DNA from: an uncultured Pelagibacteraceae bacterium
GTDB taxonomy: Bacteria > Pseudomonadota > Alphaproteobacteria > Pelagibacterales > Pelagibacteraceae
DNA length: 64,000 bases
NCBI GenBank assembly: GCA_902579115.1
Contig: CACHFP010000001.1
Span: 124,001-188,000 of the forward strand
Direction: 5' to 3'
Shown here: piece by piece, positions 26,864 to 39,328 of the stretch
Position numbering within the stretch: position 1 is the first letter of the stretch
How the letters are laid out: every line of letters starts with the position of its first letter
The notes under the pieces: model-generated
What the model was told of the DNA's origin: nothing
Databases searched by the model: none
What the model saw: the letters and a program-made list of their open reading frames with translations, nothing else
Translations under genes and position numbers: made by a program

Positions 26864-29047
26864 ATGGATAAAAATAAAAAAAAAACACTTACTATCTCTA
26901 CAAATTTTAAGAAAAAAATTGACACTAGTAAAATTTCATCTGGAAACAAAAAGTCTTATTCGGTAGAGAAAAAAAAAACTTTCAAATCAACAAAGACTTT
27001 TAATAGACAAAACAATCAAGCAAATCCTAGTTTTAATCAAGAAGTTAAAAAAAGAAATTTTGCAAGAAAATTTATAGAACAACAAGCCACAAAAGATTTT
27101 ATTAAAAAAGATAATAAGCCAGCTGGTAAAAGTAAACTGAAACTTAAAGGCCCTGTAGATAAAAGAGATTTTAAATTGACTGTATCAAGAGCTTTAAATG
27201 TTGAAGAGATTGAGATTAAGCAACGAAGTTTAGCCTCAGTTAAAAGAGCAAGATTAAAAGAAAAAAAAACAAAACCTGAAAGTGAAGAAAAAAAAGAATT
27301 CAAAAAAGTTATAAGAGACGTAAAAATACCTGAGCAAATTTCTATACAAGAACTTTCTAACCGAATGGCTGAGAAATCAAGCGAAATTATCAAATTCCTA
27401 TTTAATATGAAGGTGGTAGCTACTATTAATCATAACATTGATAAAGATACAGCTGAATATATTGTTAAAGAGTTTGGACACAAACCAATTTTAGAGGAAA
27501 AACCATCAATCCAAAAAGATAAAGTTAAAGAAAAACTCGAGGGAGAAGTAAAAAATAGACCTCCAGTTGTTACTATTATGGGGCACGTAGATCACGGAAA
27601 AACTTCTTTATTAGATTCTTTAAGAGATACAAACGTAGTTTCAAGTGAATTTGGGGGAATTACACAACACATTGGAGCTTATCAAGTAAGCACAAAAAAC
27701 AATAAATTGATAACTTTTATAGATACGCCGGGTCATGCGGCATTTACAGAAATGCGAGCAAGAGGCTCAAAAATAACGGATATTGTTGTCCTAGTTGTAG
27801 CAGCTGATGATGGAATAAAACCTCAAACTGTTGAAGCAATAAAACATGCAAAAGCTGCAAACGTTCCAATAATTGTTGCAATTAATAAATGTGATTTACC
27901 TGAAAAAAACATCAGTAAAATAAAAAATGAAATGATGCAATATGAATTAGTAGCTGAAGATTTAAGCGGAGACACACTTTTTGTAGAAGTCTCTGCATTA
28001 AAGAAAATGAATTTAGAAAAGTTAAAGGAAAGTATATTATTACAATCCGAGATTCTGGATTTGAAGGCTTCATATACCGACTCAGCTAGAGGTGTTGTAA
28101 TAGAGTCAAAAATAGATAAAGGAAAAGGACCTGTTTCGACGATCTTAATAAGCAATGGAAAACTTAAAAAAGGAGATTATTTTATTTGTGGAGATACTTG
28201 GGGAAAAGTTAGAGCAATGATAAACTACGAGGGGAAAAATATTGATGAAGCTTTGCCGTCAATGCCAGTTGAAATTTTGGGTATGAATAGTTCAGCTTTT
28301 GCAGGGGCTGAACTTACAGTAACAAAAAATGAGAATGAAGCTAAAGAGATAATTGAATTTAAGCAAATTAGCAAAAACAATAACAACCTACTTGTAAAAG
28401 ATAAAACTACCTTATTTGAAAATGTTAAAAATAAAGACGAGCTTAATATTGTTATAAAATCAGACGTACAGGGATCAAGTGAGGCGTTAAAAACAGCAAT
28501 TAATAAAATTACACATAACGAAGTTGAGGCAAAAATTTTATTATCGGATATTGGAATGATAAATGAAACAGATGTATCATTAGCAAAAGCATCTAATGCA
28601 TTACTAATTGGCTTCAATGTAAAACCAAACAGAGAAGCAAAAAAATTAGCTGATGAGCAAAAGATTGATATAAAATTTTTTAATATTATCTATGAAGCTT
28701 TGGAATATATTGAAAAATCTCTATCTGGATTATTAGAGCCCGACATAAAAGAAACAGTTTTAGGAAGTGCTGAAATACAGAAAATTTTTAAGGTATCTAA
28801 AGCGGGTAAAATCGCAGGGTCAAAAGTTATAAGCGGTGAAATAAAAAGTAAATCAAAAGCAAGAATTATAAGAGATGGTGTTGTTGTTTATAATGGAGAA
28901 ATTTTATCAATATTTAGAGAAAAAAATCAGGTCAAAGAAGTTGGAACAGGATTAGAGTGTGGAATAAGTATTAAAGATTTTATTGATTTTAAGGAAAAAG
29001 ATGTAATAGAGTCTTATTTGTCTGAGGAAATTAGAAGGTCGATATAA
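26864..29047 (+). CDS. infB: Translation initiation factor IF-2
   Basis: GTPase that positions initiator tRNA on the 30S subunit. The basic, low-complexity N-terminal region (about 1-190, rich in Lys/Ser) is shorter than in most proteobacteria. The G domain has GHVDHGKTSLLD, DTPGHAAFTEMRARG and NKCDLP, followed by domains II, III and IV (GSAEIQKIFKVSKAGKIAGSKV). I prefer the ATG at 26864 (MDKNKKKTLTIS), 4 bases after the nusA stop; the track start at 26846 would overlap nusA. The ylxR gene usually found between nusA and infB is missing. rbfA overlaps by TAATG. Confidence 0.97.
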   Translation: MDKNKKKTLTISTNFKKKIDTSKISSGNKKSYSVEKKKTFKSTKTFNRQNNQANPSFNQEVKKRNFARKFIEQQATKDFIKKDNKPAGKSKLKLKGPVDKRDFKLTVSRALNVEEIEIKQRSLASVKRARLKEKKTKPESEEKKEFKKVIRDVKIPEQISIQELSNRMAEKSSEIIKFLFNMKVVATINHNIDKDTAEYIVKEFGHKPILEEKPSIQKDKVKEKLEGEVKNRPPVVTIMGHVDHGKTSLLDSLRDTNVVSSEFGGITQHIGAYQVSTKNNKLITFIDTPGHAAFTEMRARGSKITDIVVLVVAADDGIKPQTVEAIKHAKAANVPIIVAINKCDLPEKNISKIKNEMMQYELVAEDLSGDTLFVEVSALKKMNLEKLKESILLQSEILDLKASYTDSARGVVIESKIDKGKGPVSTILISNGKLKKGDYFICGDTWGKVRAMINYEGKNIDEALPSMPVEILGMNSSAFAGAELTVTKNENEAKEIIEFKQISKNNNNLLVKDKTTLFENVKNKDELNIVIKSDVQGSSEALKTAINKITHNEVEAKILLSDIGMINETDVSLAKASNALLIGFNVKPNREAKKLADEQKIDIKFFNIIYEALEYIEKSLSGLLEPDIKETVLGSAEIQKIFKVSKAGKIAGSKVISGEIKSKSKARIIRDGVVVYNGEILSIFREKNQVKEVGTGLECGISIKDFIDFKEKDVIESYLSEEIRRSI

Positions 29048-29445
29048 TGAGAAATAATACCTCGCAAAAGCCCTTTAGTCAGCGACAGTTGAGAGTAGGC
29101 GAATTGGTTAAACAAAATTTAGGTGAACTTTTTATAAGAAATGAAGCCAAAATACCCTCCATTAACTCAAAATTAATTACAGTGACAGAGGTAAGGATGA
29201 CGCCAGACTTAAAAACAGCCAGAGTTTACGTAATTCCGTTAGGTGGAGTGGCTATCAAAGAAACAGTTAAAATCTTGACTGAGTACTCGCATCTTGTTAG
29301 AAAAGCGCTATCAAAAAGGCTAGATATCAAGTTTCTTCCTAAGCTAACATTTGTTGAAGATAACTCGTTTGAATATGCTGAAAAGATTGAAAAGATAATT
29401 AAGATGAACAAAAACAATGACAAAGAAAAAAAAAGATACAATTAA
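29047..29445 (+). CDS. rbfA: Ribosome-binding factor A
   Basis: A 132-residue KH-like protein that helps mature the 30S subunit near the 5' end of 16S rRNA. The N-terminal SQRQLRVGELVKQNLGELF, the middle VTEVRMTPDLKTARVYVIPLGG, and LVRKALSKRLDIKFLPKLTFVEDNSFEYAEKIEKII are the usual family patterns. The ATG overlaps the infB TAA by one base. Its last 29 bases overlap the start of rpsO. truB, normally between rbfA and rpsO, is absent. Confidence 0.96.
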   Translation: MRNNTSQKPFSQRQLRVGELVKQNLGELFIRNEAKIPSINSKLITVTEVRMTPDLKTARVYVIPLGGVAIKETVKILTEYSHLVRKALSKRLDIKFLPKLTFVEDNSFEYAEKIEKIIKMNKNNDKEKKRYN

Positions 29446-29677
29446 AACTCTTGCAATTCATTCTAAAGATGTCGGCTCCACAGAAATCCAAATAGGTTTA
29501 TTGACTGATAAAATTATCAAACTATCAGATCACTTTAAAAGATTTAAAAAAGATAAACACTCAACTTTAGGTTTGACAAAATCAGTAAATAAAAGAAAAA
29601 AGCTTCTGGCCTATCTTAAAAAGAAAAACACTGTGTCCTACCAAAAAGTTATTAAACAACTTAACTTGAGGAAATAA
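29417..29677 (+). CDS. rpsO: 30S ribosomal protein S15
   Basis: An 86-residue primary rRNA-binding protein of the 30S platform. [27 protein letters not shown] and the conserved basic stretch [17 protein letters not shown] match S15, which binds the 16S three-way junction. The start ATG lies 29 bases inside rbfA in a different frame and the stop overlaps the pnp start (TAATG). The 29-base overlap is longer than usual and follows from the loss of truB at this point. Confidence 0.96.
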   Translation: MTKKKKDTIKTLAIHSKDVGSTEIQIGLLTDKIIKLSDHFKRFKKDKHSTLGLTKSVNKRKKLLAYLKKKNTVSYQKVIKQLNLRK

Positions 29678-31749
29678 TGTTCAAAATACATAAGGAAGAA
29701 TTAGAAGTTAATGGTAAAAAATTGACTTTAGAAACCGGTAAAGTTGCTCGGCAGGCTGATGGGGCGATTATTGCATCTCTTGGAGAAACAGTAGTAATTG
29801 CTACGGCAGTTGGAGCAAAAAAGGTTGCAGAGGGACAAGATTACTTCCCATTGTCAGTTAATTATCAGGAAAAATATTATGCAGCTGGAAAAATACCTGG
29901 AGGTTATTTTAAAAGAGAAGCACGACCAACAGAGTCAGAAACCTTAATTTCAAGATTGATAGACCGGCCGATAAGGCCTTTATTTCCCTCAGGATTTATG
30001 AATGAGGTACAAGTTTTACCTACAGTTCTATCCTATGACGCAGATAATCAACCAGATATCCTATCAATAATCGCCTCTTCAGCAGCTCTTGCAATATCCG
30101 GCCTTCCATTTCAAGGCCCCATTGGTGCAAGTAGAGTAGGATACAGAGAAGGAAAGTTTTTACTAAACCCTTCACTTGAAGAACTTAAAACTTCTGAATT
30201 AGATTTAGTGGTTGCCGGAACAAAAGACGCGGTTTTGATGGTGGAGTCAGAAACATCAGGCCTTCCTGAAAAAACAATGTTGGAAGCTGTAAAATTTGGT
30301 CATGAAAATTTTATTCCTATAATAAATGCGATTGAAAAACTCGCAAAAAAAGCATCTAAACCTAAATGGGAAGTGGAAGAAATAAACCAATCAGATGTAA
30401 AGAAGAAAATTGCTGATAAATTTGAAAAAGATTTAAGAAAAGCATTCAAAGAGATAGATAAGAAAAAAAGATCAACTGCTATATCAGAAATAGAAGCTCA
30501 GTGTAAAGAAATGTTCGTTGAAGACGAAAACGTAACAGAGAATCAAGCGATGGCTCAATTAAAATTAATAGAGAAAGATATTGTGAGAACGGCGATTTTG
30601 AAAGACAAAAAAAGAATCGATGGTCGAGGTTTATCTGATGTTAGAGAGATTAAGTGTGAAGTTGGTGTTTTGCCTAGAACGCATGGATCTGCATTATTTA
30701 CAAGGGGAGAAACTCAAGCTTTGGTCGTTACTACTTTAGGTATGTCTGATGACGAGCAAAGATTAGAAAGCTTAGATGGAATGCATAGATCAAATTTTAT
30801 GCTTCATTACAATTTTCCTCCTTTTTCTGTTGGAGAGTGTGGAAGAGTTGGAACAGGAAGAAGAGAAATAGGTCATGGTAAACTAGCCTGGAGAGCAATA
30901 AAATCTTCATTGCCTAAAAATGAAAATTTCCCTTATACATTAAGAATTGTTTCAGAAATAACTGAGTCAAATGGCTCTTCCTCGATGGCAACAGTTTGCG
31001 GCACATCTCTTTCATTGATGGATGCAGGTGTTCCAATAAAAGAACCGGTTGCCGGTATTGCTATGGGATTGATTAAAGAGGGTAAAGAATTTTCAGTACT
31101 TTCAGATATTTTAGGTGATGAAGATCATCTAGGAGACATGGATTTTAAAGTTGCAGGAACTAAAAACGGAATTACTTCGCTTCAGATGGATATAAAAATA
31201 ACAGGGATAACATTTGAAATTATGGAAAAAGCTTTAGATCAAGCTAAAGCTGGAAGAGAACATATACTAAATGAAATGAGTAAAGCAATTAAGTCTTCAA
31301 GAAAAGAATTTTCTAAGCACACACCGAAAATGGAAACTTTAAAAGTTGATAAAAAAGATATTGCCACAGTAATTGGAAAAGGAGGCGCAACTATAAGAGA
31401 AATTGTAGAAACTTCTGGAGCTAAGGTTGACGTAAAAGATACAGGCGAAGTCACAATAGCTGCTCCTGATGAGAAGTCTAGAAATAAAGCTATTGAATTT
31501 ATAAAAGGATTAGTAGCCAAACCTGAAATGGGTAAAATTTATAAAGGTAAAGTTGTTAAGATTATGGAATTTGGAGCATTTGTAAACTTTCTAGGAAAAC
31601 AAGATGGATTAGTTCATATTTCCGAGCTAGCAGATAAGAGAGTTGCTAAAGTTGGAGATATTGTTAAAGAAGGCGACGAAGTTTCTGTAAAAGTTGTTGG
31701 ATTTGATAGAGGCAAGGTCAAACTTTCGATGAAGCAAGCATCTGCCTAG
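29677..31749 (+). CDS. pnp: Polyribonucleotide nucleotidyltransferase (PNPase)
   Basis: A 3'-5' phosphorolytic exoribonuclease, trimeric and part of the RNA degradation machinery. Two RNase PH domains are seen ([31 protein letters not shown] in the first; the second carries [14 protein letters not shown] and [16 protein letters not shown]). A KH domain ([22 protein letters not shown]) and S1 domain ([30 protein letters not shown]) end the protein. 690 residues is full length. rpsO-pnp is the universal pair; in other bacteria PNPase controls its own message through that leader. Confidence 0.98.
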   Translation: MFKIHKEELEVNGKKLTLETGKVARQADGAIIASLGETVVIATAVGAKKVAEGQDYFPLSVNYQEKYYAAGKIPGGYFKREARPTESETLISRLIDRPIRPLFPSGFMNEVQVLPTVLSYDADNQPDILSIIASSAALAISGLPFQGPIGASRVGYREGKFLLNPSLEELKTSELDLVVAGTKDAVLMVESETSGLPEKTMLEAVKFGHENFIPIINAIEKLAKKASKPKWEVEEINQSDVKKKIADKFEKDLRKAFKEIDKKKRSTAISEIEAQCKEMFVEDENVTENQAMAQLKLIEKDIVRTAILKDKKRIDGRGLSDVREIKCEVGVLPRTHGSALFTRGETQALVVTTLGMSDDEQRLESLDGMHRSNFMLHYNFPPFSVGECGRVGTGRREIGHGKLAWRAIKSSLPKNENFPYTLRIVSEITESNGSSSMATVCGTSLSLMDAGVPIKEPVAGIAMGLIKEGKEFSVLSDILGDEDHLGDMDFKVAGTKNGITSLQMDIKITGITFEIMEKALDQAKAGREHILNEMSKAIKSSRKEFSKHTPKMETLKVDKKDIATVIGKGGATIREIVETSGAKVDVKDTGEVTIAAPDEKSRNKAIEFIKGLVAKPEMGKIYKGKVVKIMEFGAFVNFLGKQDGLVHISELADKRVAKVGDIVKEGDEVSVKVVGFDRGKVKLSMKQASA

Positions 31750-31750
31750 T

Positions 31751-32701
31751 TTAAACAAAATCAATATCAGTATCGATAAACTGAATATCTTCAAATCTTT
31801 TTTTTATTAAGTCTTTAATAAAGAAATCATCAGCATCAAAAGCAAAATTAAGCTTTTTACGCCACGGCATATCTATATTTAAGACTTGATTGCTTTTTGA
31901 AATATAACTTAAAAAATCTATTTTATTTTTTTTTGCAAACTTACTAAAAATATTTTTTAAATCAAAATTTACTGGTTTTGAAATATATATAATATTTAAA
32001 ATTTTAAACTTTTTCTTCACCTTTATATTTGTAATAATATCTATGCCATCATAAGTAAAAATATAAATATTTTTTTTATATGGACAATTCAATATTCTCC
32101 ACTTAAACCAACTTTCATCCCTAACGATACCAATAGTTTTTTGAGATAAAGTTTTTTCACTATTTTCAATTATTTTAGATATAGTTTGATTATCTATATT
32201 CTTTAATTGTAAGTTTCCTAGTTCTCCAGTTTCAATATCAGTATTTTTATTTTTTTTAAAAAAATAAATTAAGTTTTGAAAGTTATAAAATTTTAATTGT
32301 CTGGTTAATTTGTTATTATACGACCAATTTAACTTTTTGAAAATTTTCAAGGATTTATCATTACAAATTGTAATTCGAATTGGACAAATTTTCATCCAGG
32401 CTTCAGCAAGTAATCTGCCATAACCCAAAGATCTATATTTTTCGTCAATAAAAAAATCAGTAAACCATACGCCTGTTTTTACATCATTCAAAATTTTAAT
32501 TTTATTTGAAATTATTCCTGCGTGGCCACAAATTTTACCATCTATTTCTAAAATTAGCGGTTCGAAACTATTAAGATCATATCTATATCTCCAATCATAA
32601 TCTTCTAAATTGATGTTTTCAAGATTAAAAGAATACTGATAAAAGTCTAAAAGTTCTTTTTTATCTACCTCAGATTTTTTTTTTATATGAATTTTCTCCA
32701 C
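31751..32701 (-). CDS. GNAT-fold acyltransferase, function unknown
   Basis: The 316-residue protein begins with GTG. Residues about 20-130 show a GNAT acetyl-CoA-binding fold: ICGHAGIISNKIKI, VWFTDFFIDEKYRSLGYGRLLAEAWMKI with the R/Q-X-X-G-X-G/A pyrophosphate loop (RSLGYG), then NDKSLKIFKKLNW. The C-terminal half is Lys/Ile/Asn-rich and resembles no family I can name. The adjacent divergent gene is a deacetylase-like enzyme, so a role in surface-glycan acetylation is possible (inference only). Lower GC and many long A/T runs suggest a lineage-specific gene. It converges on pnp with a single base between stops. Confidence 0.65.
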   Translation of the reverse strand: MEKIHIKKKSEVDKKELLDFYQYSFNLENINLEDYDWRYRYDLNSFEPLILEIDGKICGHAGIISNKIKILNDVKTGVWFTDFFIDEKYRSLGYGRLLAEAWMKICPIRITICNDKSLKIFKKLNWSYNNKLTRQLKFYNFQNLIYFFKKNKNTDIETGELGNLQLKNIDNQTISKIIENSEKTLSQKTIGIVRDESWFKWRILNCPYKKNIYIFTYDGIDIITNIKVKKKFKILNIIYISKPVNFDLKNIFSKFAKKNKIDFLSYISKSNQVLNIDMPWRKKLNFAFDADDFFIKDLIKKRFEDIQFIDTDIDFV

Positions 32702-32724
32702 TGTAAGATAAAATATAATTAAAT

Positions 32725-33489
32725 ATGTTTAATTCAATAAATAAAATTATTTCTAAATATACCGGTTTACTTATTCGAATGGATGATATTTGTGAAAATA
32801 TGAATTGGGAAATAATGGATAAATGCGAAATTTTATTTGACAAGTATAATATTAAACCTTTACTTGGAGTAATCCCTCTAAATAAAGATCCTGAATTATT
32901 AACATATCCAAAAACTACTTTATTTTGGGAAAGGGTAAATAATTGGAAAAATAAAGGTTGGGAAATAACAATGCACGGTTGTAACCATCTGTATACTCAG
33001 AAGTCAGATAAAAGAGATATTTTTAATTATGGAGGCAATTCTGAATTTTATGGATTAGATTACTCTGATCAATTAAGCAAAATTGAAACTGGTTTATCTG
33101 AATTTAAAAAAAGAGAAATTAATGTAAGAAGTTTTTTCGCACCAAATCATATTTATGACGAAAATACCTTAAAAGCTCTTAAAAAAAAGAATATTAAAAT
33201 AATTATAGATGGTTATGGATTATTCCCATACTTTAAAGCTGATTTACTTTTTATTCCACAGCTTTTTTATAAAGAAATATTTTTACCTTTTGGAATCCAG
33301 ACTACCCAAATGCATATAAATTATTGGCATAATAAAGATTTTAAGAAATTTGAAAATTTTGTGAGCAAATATCATAACAAAATGGTAAACTTAGATTATA
33401 TAATAAATATAACTAATCCTAATCTAGTTCAAAACTTTACAAATTACTTAGTCGAAAAAACTCTAAAAACAGTAAGAGTATTTAAGTAA
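32725..33489 (+). CDS. Polysaccharide deacetylase-like protein (DUF2334-type)
   Basis: The 254-residue protein has the metal-site pattern of NodB-like deacetylases: LLIRMDDICENMNW (Asp-Asp), LGVIPLN, WEITMHGCNHLYT (His-X3-His), and SFFAPNHIYDENTLKALKK. No signal peptide is obvious, so it probably acts in the cytosol on a nucleotide-linked or lipid-linked sugar, unlike the secreted deacetylase at 17.9 kb. It starts 23 bases from the divergent GNAT gene and converges on fabI with an 8-base overlap. Substrate unknown. Confidence 0.7.
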   Translation: MFNSINKIISKYTGLLIRMDDICENMNWEIMDKCEILFDKYNIKPLLGVIPLNKDPELLTYPKTTLFWERVNNWKNKGWEITMHGCNHLYTQKSDKRDIFNYGGNSEFYGLDYSDQLSKIETGLSEFKKREINVRSFFAPNHIYDENTLKALKKKNIKIIIDGYGLFPYFKADLLFIPQLFYKEIFLPFGIQTTQMHINYWHNKDFKKFENFVSKYHNKMVNLDYIINITNPNLVQNFTNYLVEKTLKTVRVFK

Positions 33490-34273
33490 TATTTTTAGGA
33501 TCAGGCATTCCAACTTTATTATATCCCGCGTCTACGTAATGTATTTCTCCTGTTACACCTGCAGCTAGATCACTTAATAAATAAAGAGCTGAATTACCGA
33601 CATCGTGAATATCAACATTTCTCTTTAAAAAAGAATGATCTTCATTCCATTTATACAAAAATTTTGCATCCCCAATAGCTGAAGCTGCTAAAGTTTTTAT
33701 TGGTCCAGCGCTAATAGCATTAACTCTTATTTTTTTGTGTCCTAGGTCACGAGCAAGATATTTTACGCTTGCTTCTAAAGCTGATTTACAAACACCCATA
33801 ACGTTATAATTAGGTATTGCTTTCGTAGATTCATAAGTTAACGTAAGTAAGCTACCACCCTCTTTTAAAATTTTAGATGCTTCTTTTGAAACTTCAGTAA
33901 AGGAAAAACAAGAAATTAACATGCTTTTTAAAAAATTTTCTCTTGTAGTATTTAGATATTCCCCAGACAGTTCTGATTTATCGGAAAATGCTACCGCGTG
34001 AACAACAAAATCGATCTCACCCCATTTATGCTTTATGTCCTCAAATAATTTAATTATTTCGTCTTTTTTTTCAACGTCACAACTTAGTGTAATATTTGAA
34101 TTCAATTTTTCAGCAAGTGGTATTACTCTTTTTTTTAAGGCATCTCCTAAATAAGTAAAGGCCAACTCAGCGCCTGCCTCAGCTAATTTTTGGGATATAC
34201 CCCAAGCAATAGAGCGTTCGTTTGCAACGCCCATAATCAGACCTTTTTTACCCTTCATCAAATCCATTTTCAA
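33482..34273 (-). CDS. fabI: Enoyl-[acyl-carrier-protein] reductase (NADH)
   Basis: Catalyses the last reduction in each round of fatty-acid elongation. The short-chain dehydrogenase-like fold has the cofactor pattern [31 protein letters not shown] at the N-terminus and the catalytic Tyr-X6-Lys in [23 protein letters not shown]. 263 residues is standard. It is the third gene of fabA-fabB-fabI; its start overlaps the fabB stop by 4 bases. The C-terminal half contains the substrate loop [20 protein letters not shown], as in other alphaproteobacterial FabI. Confidence 0.96.
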   Translation of the reverse strand: MKMDLMKGKKGLIMGVANERSIAWGISQKLAEAGAELAFTYLGDALKKRVIPLAEKLNSNITLSCDVEKKDEIIKLFEDIKHKWGEIDFVVHAVAFSDKSELSGEYLNTTRENFLKSMLISCFSFTEVSKEASKILKEGGSLLTLTYESTKAIPNYNVMGVCKSALEASVKYLARDLGHKKIRVNAISAGPIKTLAASAIGDAKFLYKWNEDHSFLKRNVDIHDVGNSALYLLSDLAAGVTGEIHYVDAGYNKVGMPDPKNIT

Positions 34274-35481
34274 ACCTTTTCAAATACAAGAGTTGCATTT
34301 GTTCCACCAAAACCAAAACTATTTGACATTATAGAATTCAATTTTACATCTTTCTCAACTTTTGTAATTATAGGATATTTCTTCGCTTCTTCATCCATTT
34401 CAGAAATATTAGATGAAGCTGCAATAAAATTATTTTTCATCATTATCAAACTGTAAACAGCTTCGTGAACCGAAGTAGCACCAAGAGAATGACCGGCAAG
34501 AGACTTTGTAGAGCTTATTTTTGGTTTATTATCTTTAAAAACTTCTCCTACAGCTTTCAGTTCAGTTATATCACCGACTGGCGTTGATGTTCCGTGAGTG
34601 TTTATGTAATCAATTTTATTTTTGGCGGTGTTCAATGCCATCTTCATACATCTTACAGCACCTTCACCAGATGGAGCTACCATATCGTAACCATCAGATG
34701 TAGCACCATACCCTGTTAACTCTGCATAAATTTTTGCACCTCTTGCTTTAGCATGTTCATATTCCTCCAATACCAAAACTCCACCTCCTCCAGAAATTAC
34801 AAAACCATCTCGAGTTTTATCGTAAGGCCTTGAGGCTTTTTCAGGCGTATTGTTATATTTTGATGATAACGCAGTCATTGCATCAAACATTGCAGTCATA
34901 GCAAAATGAACTTCATCACTTCCCCCTGCAAAAATAATTTTTTGTTTACCAAGTTGAATTAATTCCATAGCATTTCCAATACAGTGCCCACTAGTTGCAC
35001 AAGCAGAACTTATTGTGTAATTAACGCCTTTTATTTTAAAAGGCACAGCTAAAGTTGCTGAAGCTGTACTTGACATAGTTCTTGGAACAACAAATGGACC
35101 CATTCGTTTTGGACTTTTTTCTCTTGTCTTATCGGCAGCTAATATAACATTTTCAATAGAAGGACCACCTGAACCCATTATCATTCCAGTCGAGATATTG
35201 CTTACATCAGACTCCTCTAGACCTGAGTCCTTTACCGCCTCATTCATTGAAATGTAATTGTACGCTGATCCAGGTCCCATAAATCTTATAAATTTTCTAT
35301 CAACATGGTCCTCGAGTTTAATCTTTGGTTTTCCATGGACGTGGCTTTTTAGATTATATTCTTTATACTCTTCAGAAAAAGTAATACCAGATTTTGAATT
35401 TAATAAAGATTTATAAACTTCATCCTGATTATTTCCTAGACAAGACACCACACCTATTCCTGTTATTACAACTCTCTTCAT
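34270..35481 (-). CDS. fabB: 3-oxoacyl-[acyl-carrier-protein] synthase I
   Basis: Condensing enzyme needed for elongating unsaturated acyl chains. The active-site Cys lies in [18 protein letters not shown] (near residue 161), and the two His in [11 protein letters not shown] and [18 protein letters not shown]. The C-terminal [14 protein letters not shown] is typical. 403 residues is normal. The gene lies between fabA and fabI with 4-base overlaps on both sides, so the three are translated together. The fabA-fabB pairing supports FabB rather than FabF, meaning anaerobic-type unsaturated fatty-acid synthesis. Confidence 0.95.
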   Translation of the reverse strand: MKRVVITGIGVVSCLGNNQDEVYKSLLNSKSGITFSEEYKEYNLKSHVHGKPKIKLEDHVDRKFIRFMGPGSAYNYISMNEAVKDSGLEESDVSNISTGMIMGSGGPSIENVILAADKTREKSPKRMGPFVVPRTMSSTASATLAVPFKIKGVNYTISSACATSGHCIGNAMELIQLGKQKIIFAGGSDEVHFAMTAMFDAMTALSSKYNNTPEKASRPYDKTRDGFVISGGGGVLVLEEYEHAKARGAKIYAELTGYGATSDGYDMVAPSGEGAVRCMKMALNTAKNKIDYINTHGTSTPVGDITELKAVGEVFKDNKPKISSTKSLAGHSLGATSVHEAVYSLIMMKNNFIAASSNISEMDEEAKKYPIITKVEKDVKLNSIMSNSFGFGGTNATLVFEKV

Positions 35482-35981
35482 GATCTAAATAGACCTACTT
35501 TTAAATTTTCTGCTCGGTAAATTATCTTTCCATCAGCACTTAAAATGCCGTTTGCTAAACCAACAGCCGTTCCCTCTTTTTTTAAAATTCGTTTCATATT
35601 TATCTCATATGTTGCCACTTTAATATTCTTTAAAACTTCTCCCGTAAATTTTACAGAATTTACCCCCAAAGCTCTACCTTTTCCTGGCTCTCCTATCCAA
35701 CCTAGATAAAAACCAACTAATTGCCACATTGCATCTAAACCTAAGCATCCCGGCATTACAGGATCTTTTTGAAAGTGACAATCAAAAAACCATAGGTTGT
35801 CTTTAATATCAAGCTCTGCTTTAATAAAACCCTTCTTAAATTCACCCGTATCTTTTTTTATTTCTGTAATTCTGTCAAACATCAACATAGGAGGTAGTGG
35901 TAGCTTAGCATTTCCTTCACCAAATAGCTTTCCCTCTCCACACGAAATTAACTCATCGTAATTGTAACTGTTTTTTTGCAT
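35478..35981 (-). CDS. fabA: 3-hydroxydecanoyl-[acyl-carrier-protein] dehydratase/isomerase
   Basis: FabA dehydrates 3-hydroxydecanoyl-ACP and isomerises the product to cis-3-decenoyl-ACP, starting unsaturated fatty acids. The hot-dog fold shows the catalytic His in [23 protein letters not shown] (with the Asp in GLDAM). I prefer the ATG at 35981 ([21 protein letters not shown], 167 residues), which aligns with the family start; the track ORF begins at 36020. First gene of the fabA-fabB-fabI operon, divergent from irr, an arrangement conserved in several alphaproteobacteria. An Irr-box-like site lies 52 bases upstream. Confidence 0.95.
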   Translation of the reverse strand: MQKNSYNYDELISCGEGKLFGEGNAKLPLPPMLMFDRITEIKKDTGEFKKGFIKAELDIKDNLWFFDCHFQKDPVMPGCLGLDAMWQLVGFYLGWIGEPGKGRALGVNSVKFTGEVLKNIKVATYEINMKRILKKEGTAVGLANGILSADGKIIYRAENLKVGLFRS

Positions 35982-36032
35982 GATTAAGAATTGTTTTACT
36001 TGATTTAGCAAAAGTTTCATATATATTTTGTG

Positions 36033-36049
36033 TTTAGAATGATTATAAA
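36033..36049. promoter_or_regulatory. Irr-box/ICE-like inverted repeat between fabA and irr
   Basis: TTTAGAA-TGA-TTATAAA, a 17-base near-palindrome with one mismatched pair, 24 bases upstream of the irr ATG. It resembles the iron control element reported for alphaproteobacterial Irr (TTTAGAA-N3-TTCTAAA). The same 14 fixed bases recur before katG. The right half can also serve as a -10 box, so a bound repressor would block the irr promoter. Confidence 0.65.
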
Positions 36050-36073
36050 GTAGATTAAAAAGCAGACTAAAAC

Positions 36074-36481
36074 GTGAAAAAAATAGACATTTTAAAAAAA
36101 TTAAGATCTTCCAGGTTAAGACCGACTAAACAAAGAGTTGAAATAGCTAAATTTTTATTCGAAAGAGATAAAACGTTTCATTTTACAGTTGAAAGTTTAA
36201 ACAAACTTTTAATAAAAAAATCAACTTCTAGAATTGCGCTAGCAACAGTTTATAATACCGTTCACGCATTTAAAGCAGCTGGACATTTAAGTGAAGTGGA
36301 AGTGAGAGGAAACAAAACTTATTTTGATACCAATGTTTCAAATCATCACCATTTTTATGATAGTGAAACTGCAGAATTAATAGACATAGATGCGAATGAT
36401 ATAATTATTCAAAAAATTCCAAAAGCACCAAACGGTAAAAAAATTAAAAATGTTGAGGTATTTATAAATTTGAAAAATTGA
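36074..36481 (+). CDS. irr: Iron response regulator Irr (Fur family)
   Basis: The 135-residue protein has the Irr-type N-terminus ([20 protein letters not shown]), winged helix ([21 protein letters not shown]), and the Irr-specific [25 protein letters not shown], whose HHH is the haem-binding histidine motif of this family. It ends [10 protein letters not shown]. In rhizobia Irr represses haem and iron-consuming genes under iron limitation and is degraded or inactivated when haem is plentiful. The Cys-Pro haem motif of Bradyrhizobium Irr is absent. The divergent fabA-fabB-fabI neighbours and the box upstream support the assignment. Autoregulation is likely. Confidence 0.9.
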   Translation: MKKIDILKKLRSSRLRPTKQRVEIAKFLFERDKTFHFTVESLNKLLIKKSTSRIALATVYNTVHAFKAAGHLSEVEVRGNKTYFDTNVSNHHHFYDSETAELIDIDANDIIIQKIPKAPNGKKIKNVEVFINLKN

Positions 36482-36503
36482 CAGAATGTCGCTTGTTTTT
36501 CAC

Positions 36504-38700
<2,197 letters not shown>

Positions 38701-38701
38701 T

Positions 38702-39328
38702 ATGGAAATTGTTAAAACGCCAAATTTAGAAAAATTAAATCAAAATATAAAAGATAATTTTTATATTGTTCCAAACTTAAAATTCGATATTGATAAATTG
38801 AGAGCTGATTTAAATATTGTGCTTAAAAAAAAGAAATTTAGTACATTAGGTATTAAAAATTTTGGAGCGATCTCTTTAAATCAAGTACCAGGTGACAAAA
38901 GTTCTACGGAGGGCCACAATGTTAGAGGTACATACTGGACCATACCCGATGAAAAAGGCAAAGAAGTTGAGAGAGATCAACCTATCGATGAGTCAAAATA
39001 CACTGAAATAGTTTCTGAATTTAAAGGGACATATTTTGAGGAAGTTTATGATACTTTAAGGAAACACTTTAAGCTTGGAAGAGTAAGGATATTATTAAAA
39101 GAACCAAGATCTACGTTAAGTTGGCACAGAGATCCAGAACCAAGACTACATATACCTATTATAACAAATAAAGGTTGCAGAATGGTCATAGAAGAAGTTT
39201 GTAGACATATGCCAGCTGATGGATCAGTTACAATTACAAATAATACTAAATATCATAATTTTTTTAACGGGGGGGAGCAGAACCGAATTCATTTAGTAGC
39301 ATGTGTTCTAGATAATCCTTTTAATTAA
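38702..39328 (+). CDS. Aspartyl/asparaginyl beta-hydroxylase-like 2OG-Fe(II) oxygenase
   Basis: The 208-residue protein shows an iron-site pattern of this fold: LLKEPRSTLSWHRDPEPRLHIPIITNKGCRMVI (His-X-Asp, then strand) and, about 60 residues on, KYHNFFNGGEQNRIHLVACVLDN (His and the 2-oxoglutarate Arg). It would hydroxylate a protein or small substrate with O2 and 2-oxoglutarate in the cytosol. The target is unknown. It starts one base after katG and ends at the base before the DUF2061 gene, so all three are probably co-transcribed. The link with katG suggests an iron/oxygen-related role (inference). Confidence 0.78.
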   Translation: MEIVKTPNLEKLNQNIKDNFYIVPNLKFDIDKLRADLNIVLKKKKFSTLGIKNFGAISLNQVPGDKSSTEGHNVRGTYWTIPDEKGKEVERDQPIDESKYTEIVSEFKGTYFEEVYDTLRKHFKLGRVRILLKEPRSTLSWHRDPEPRLHIPIITNKGCRMVIEEVCRHMPADGSVTITNNTKYHNFFNGGEQNRIHLVACVLDNPFN

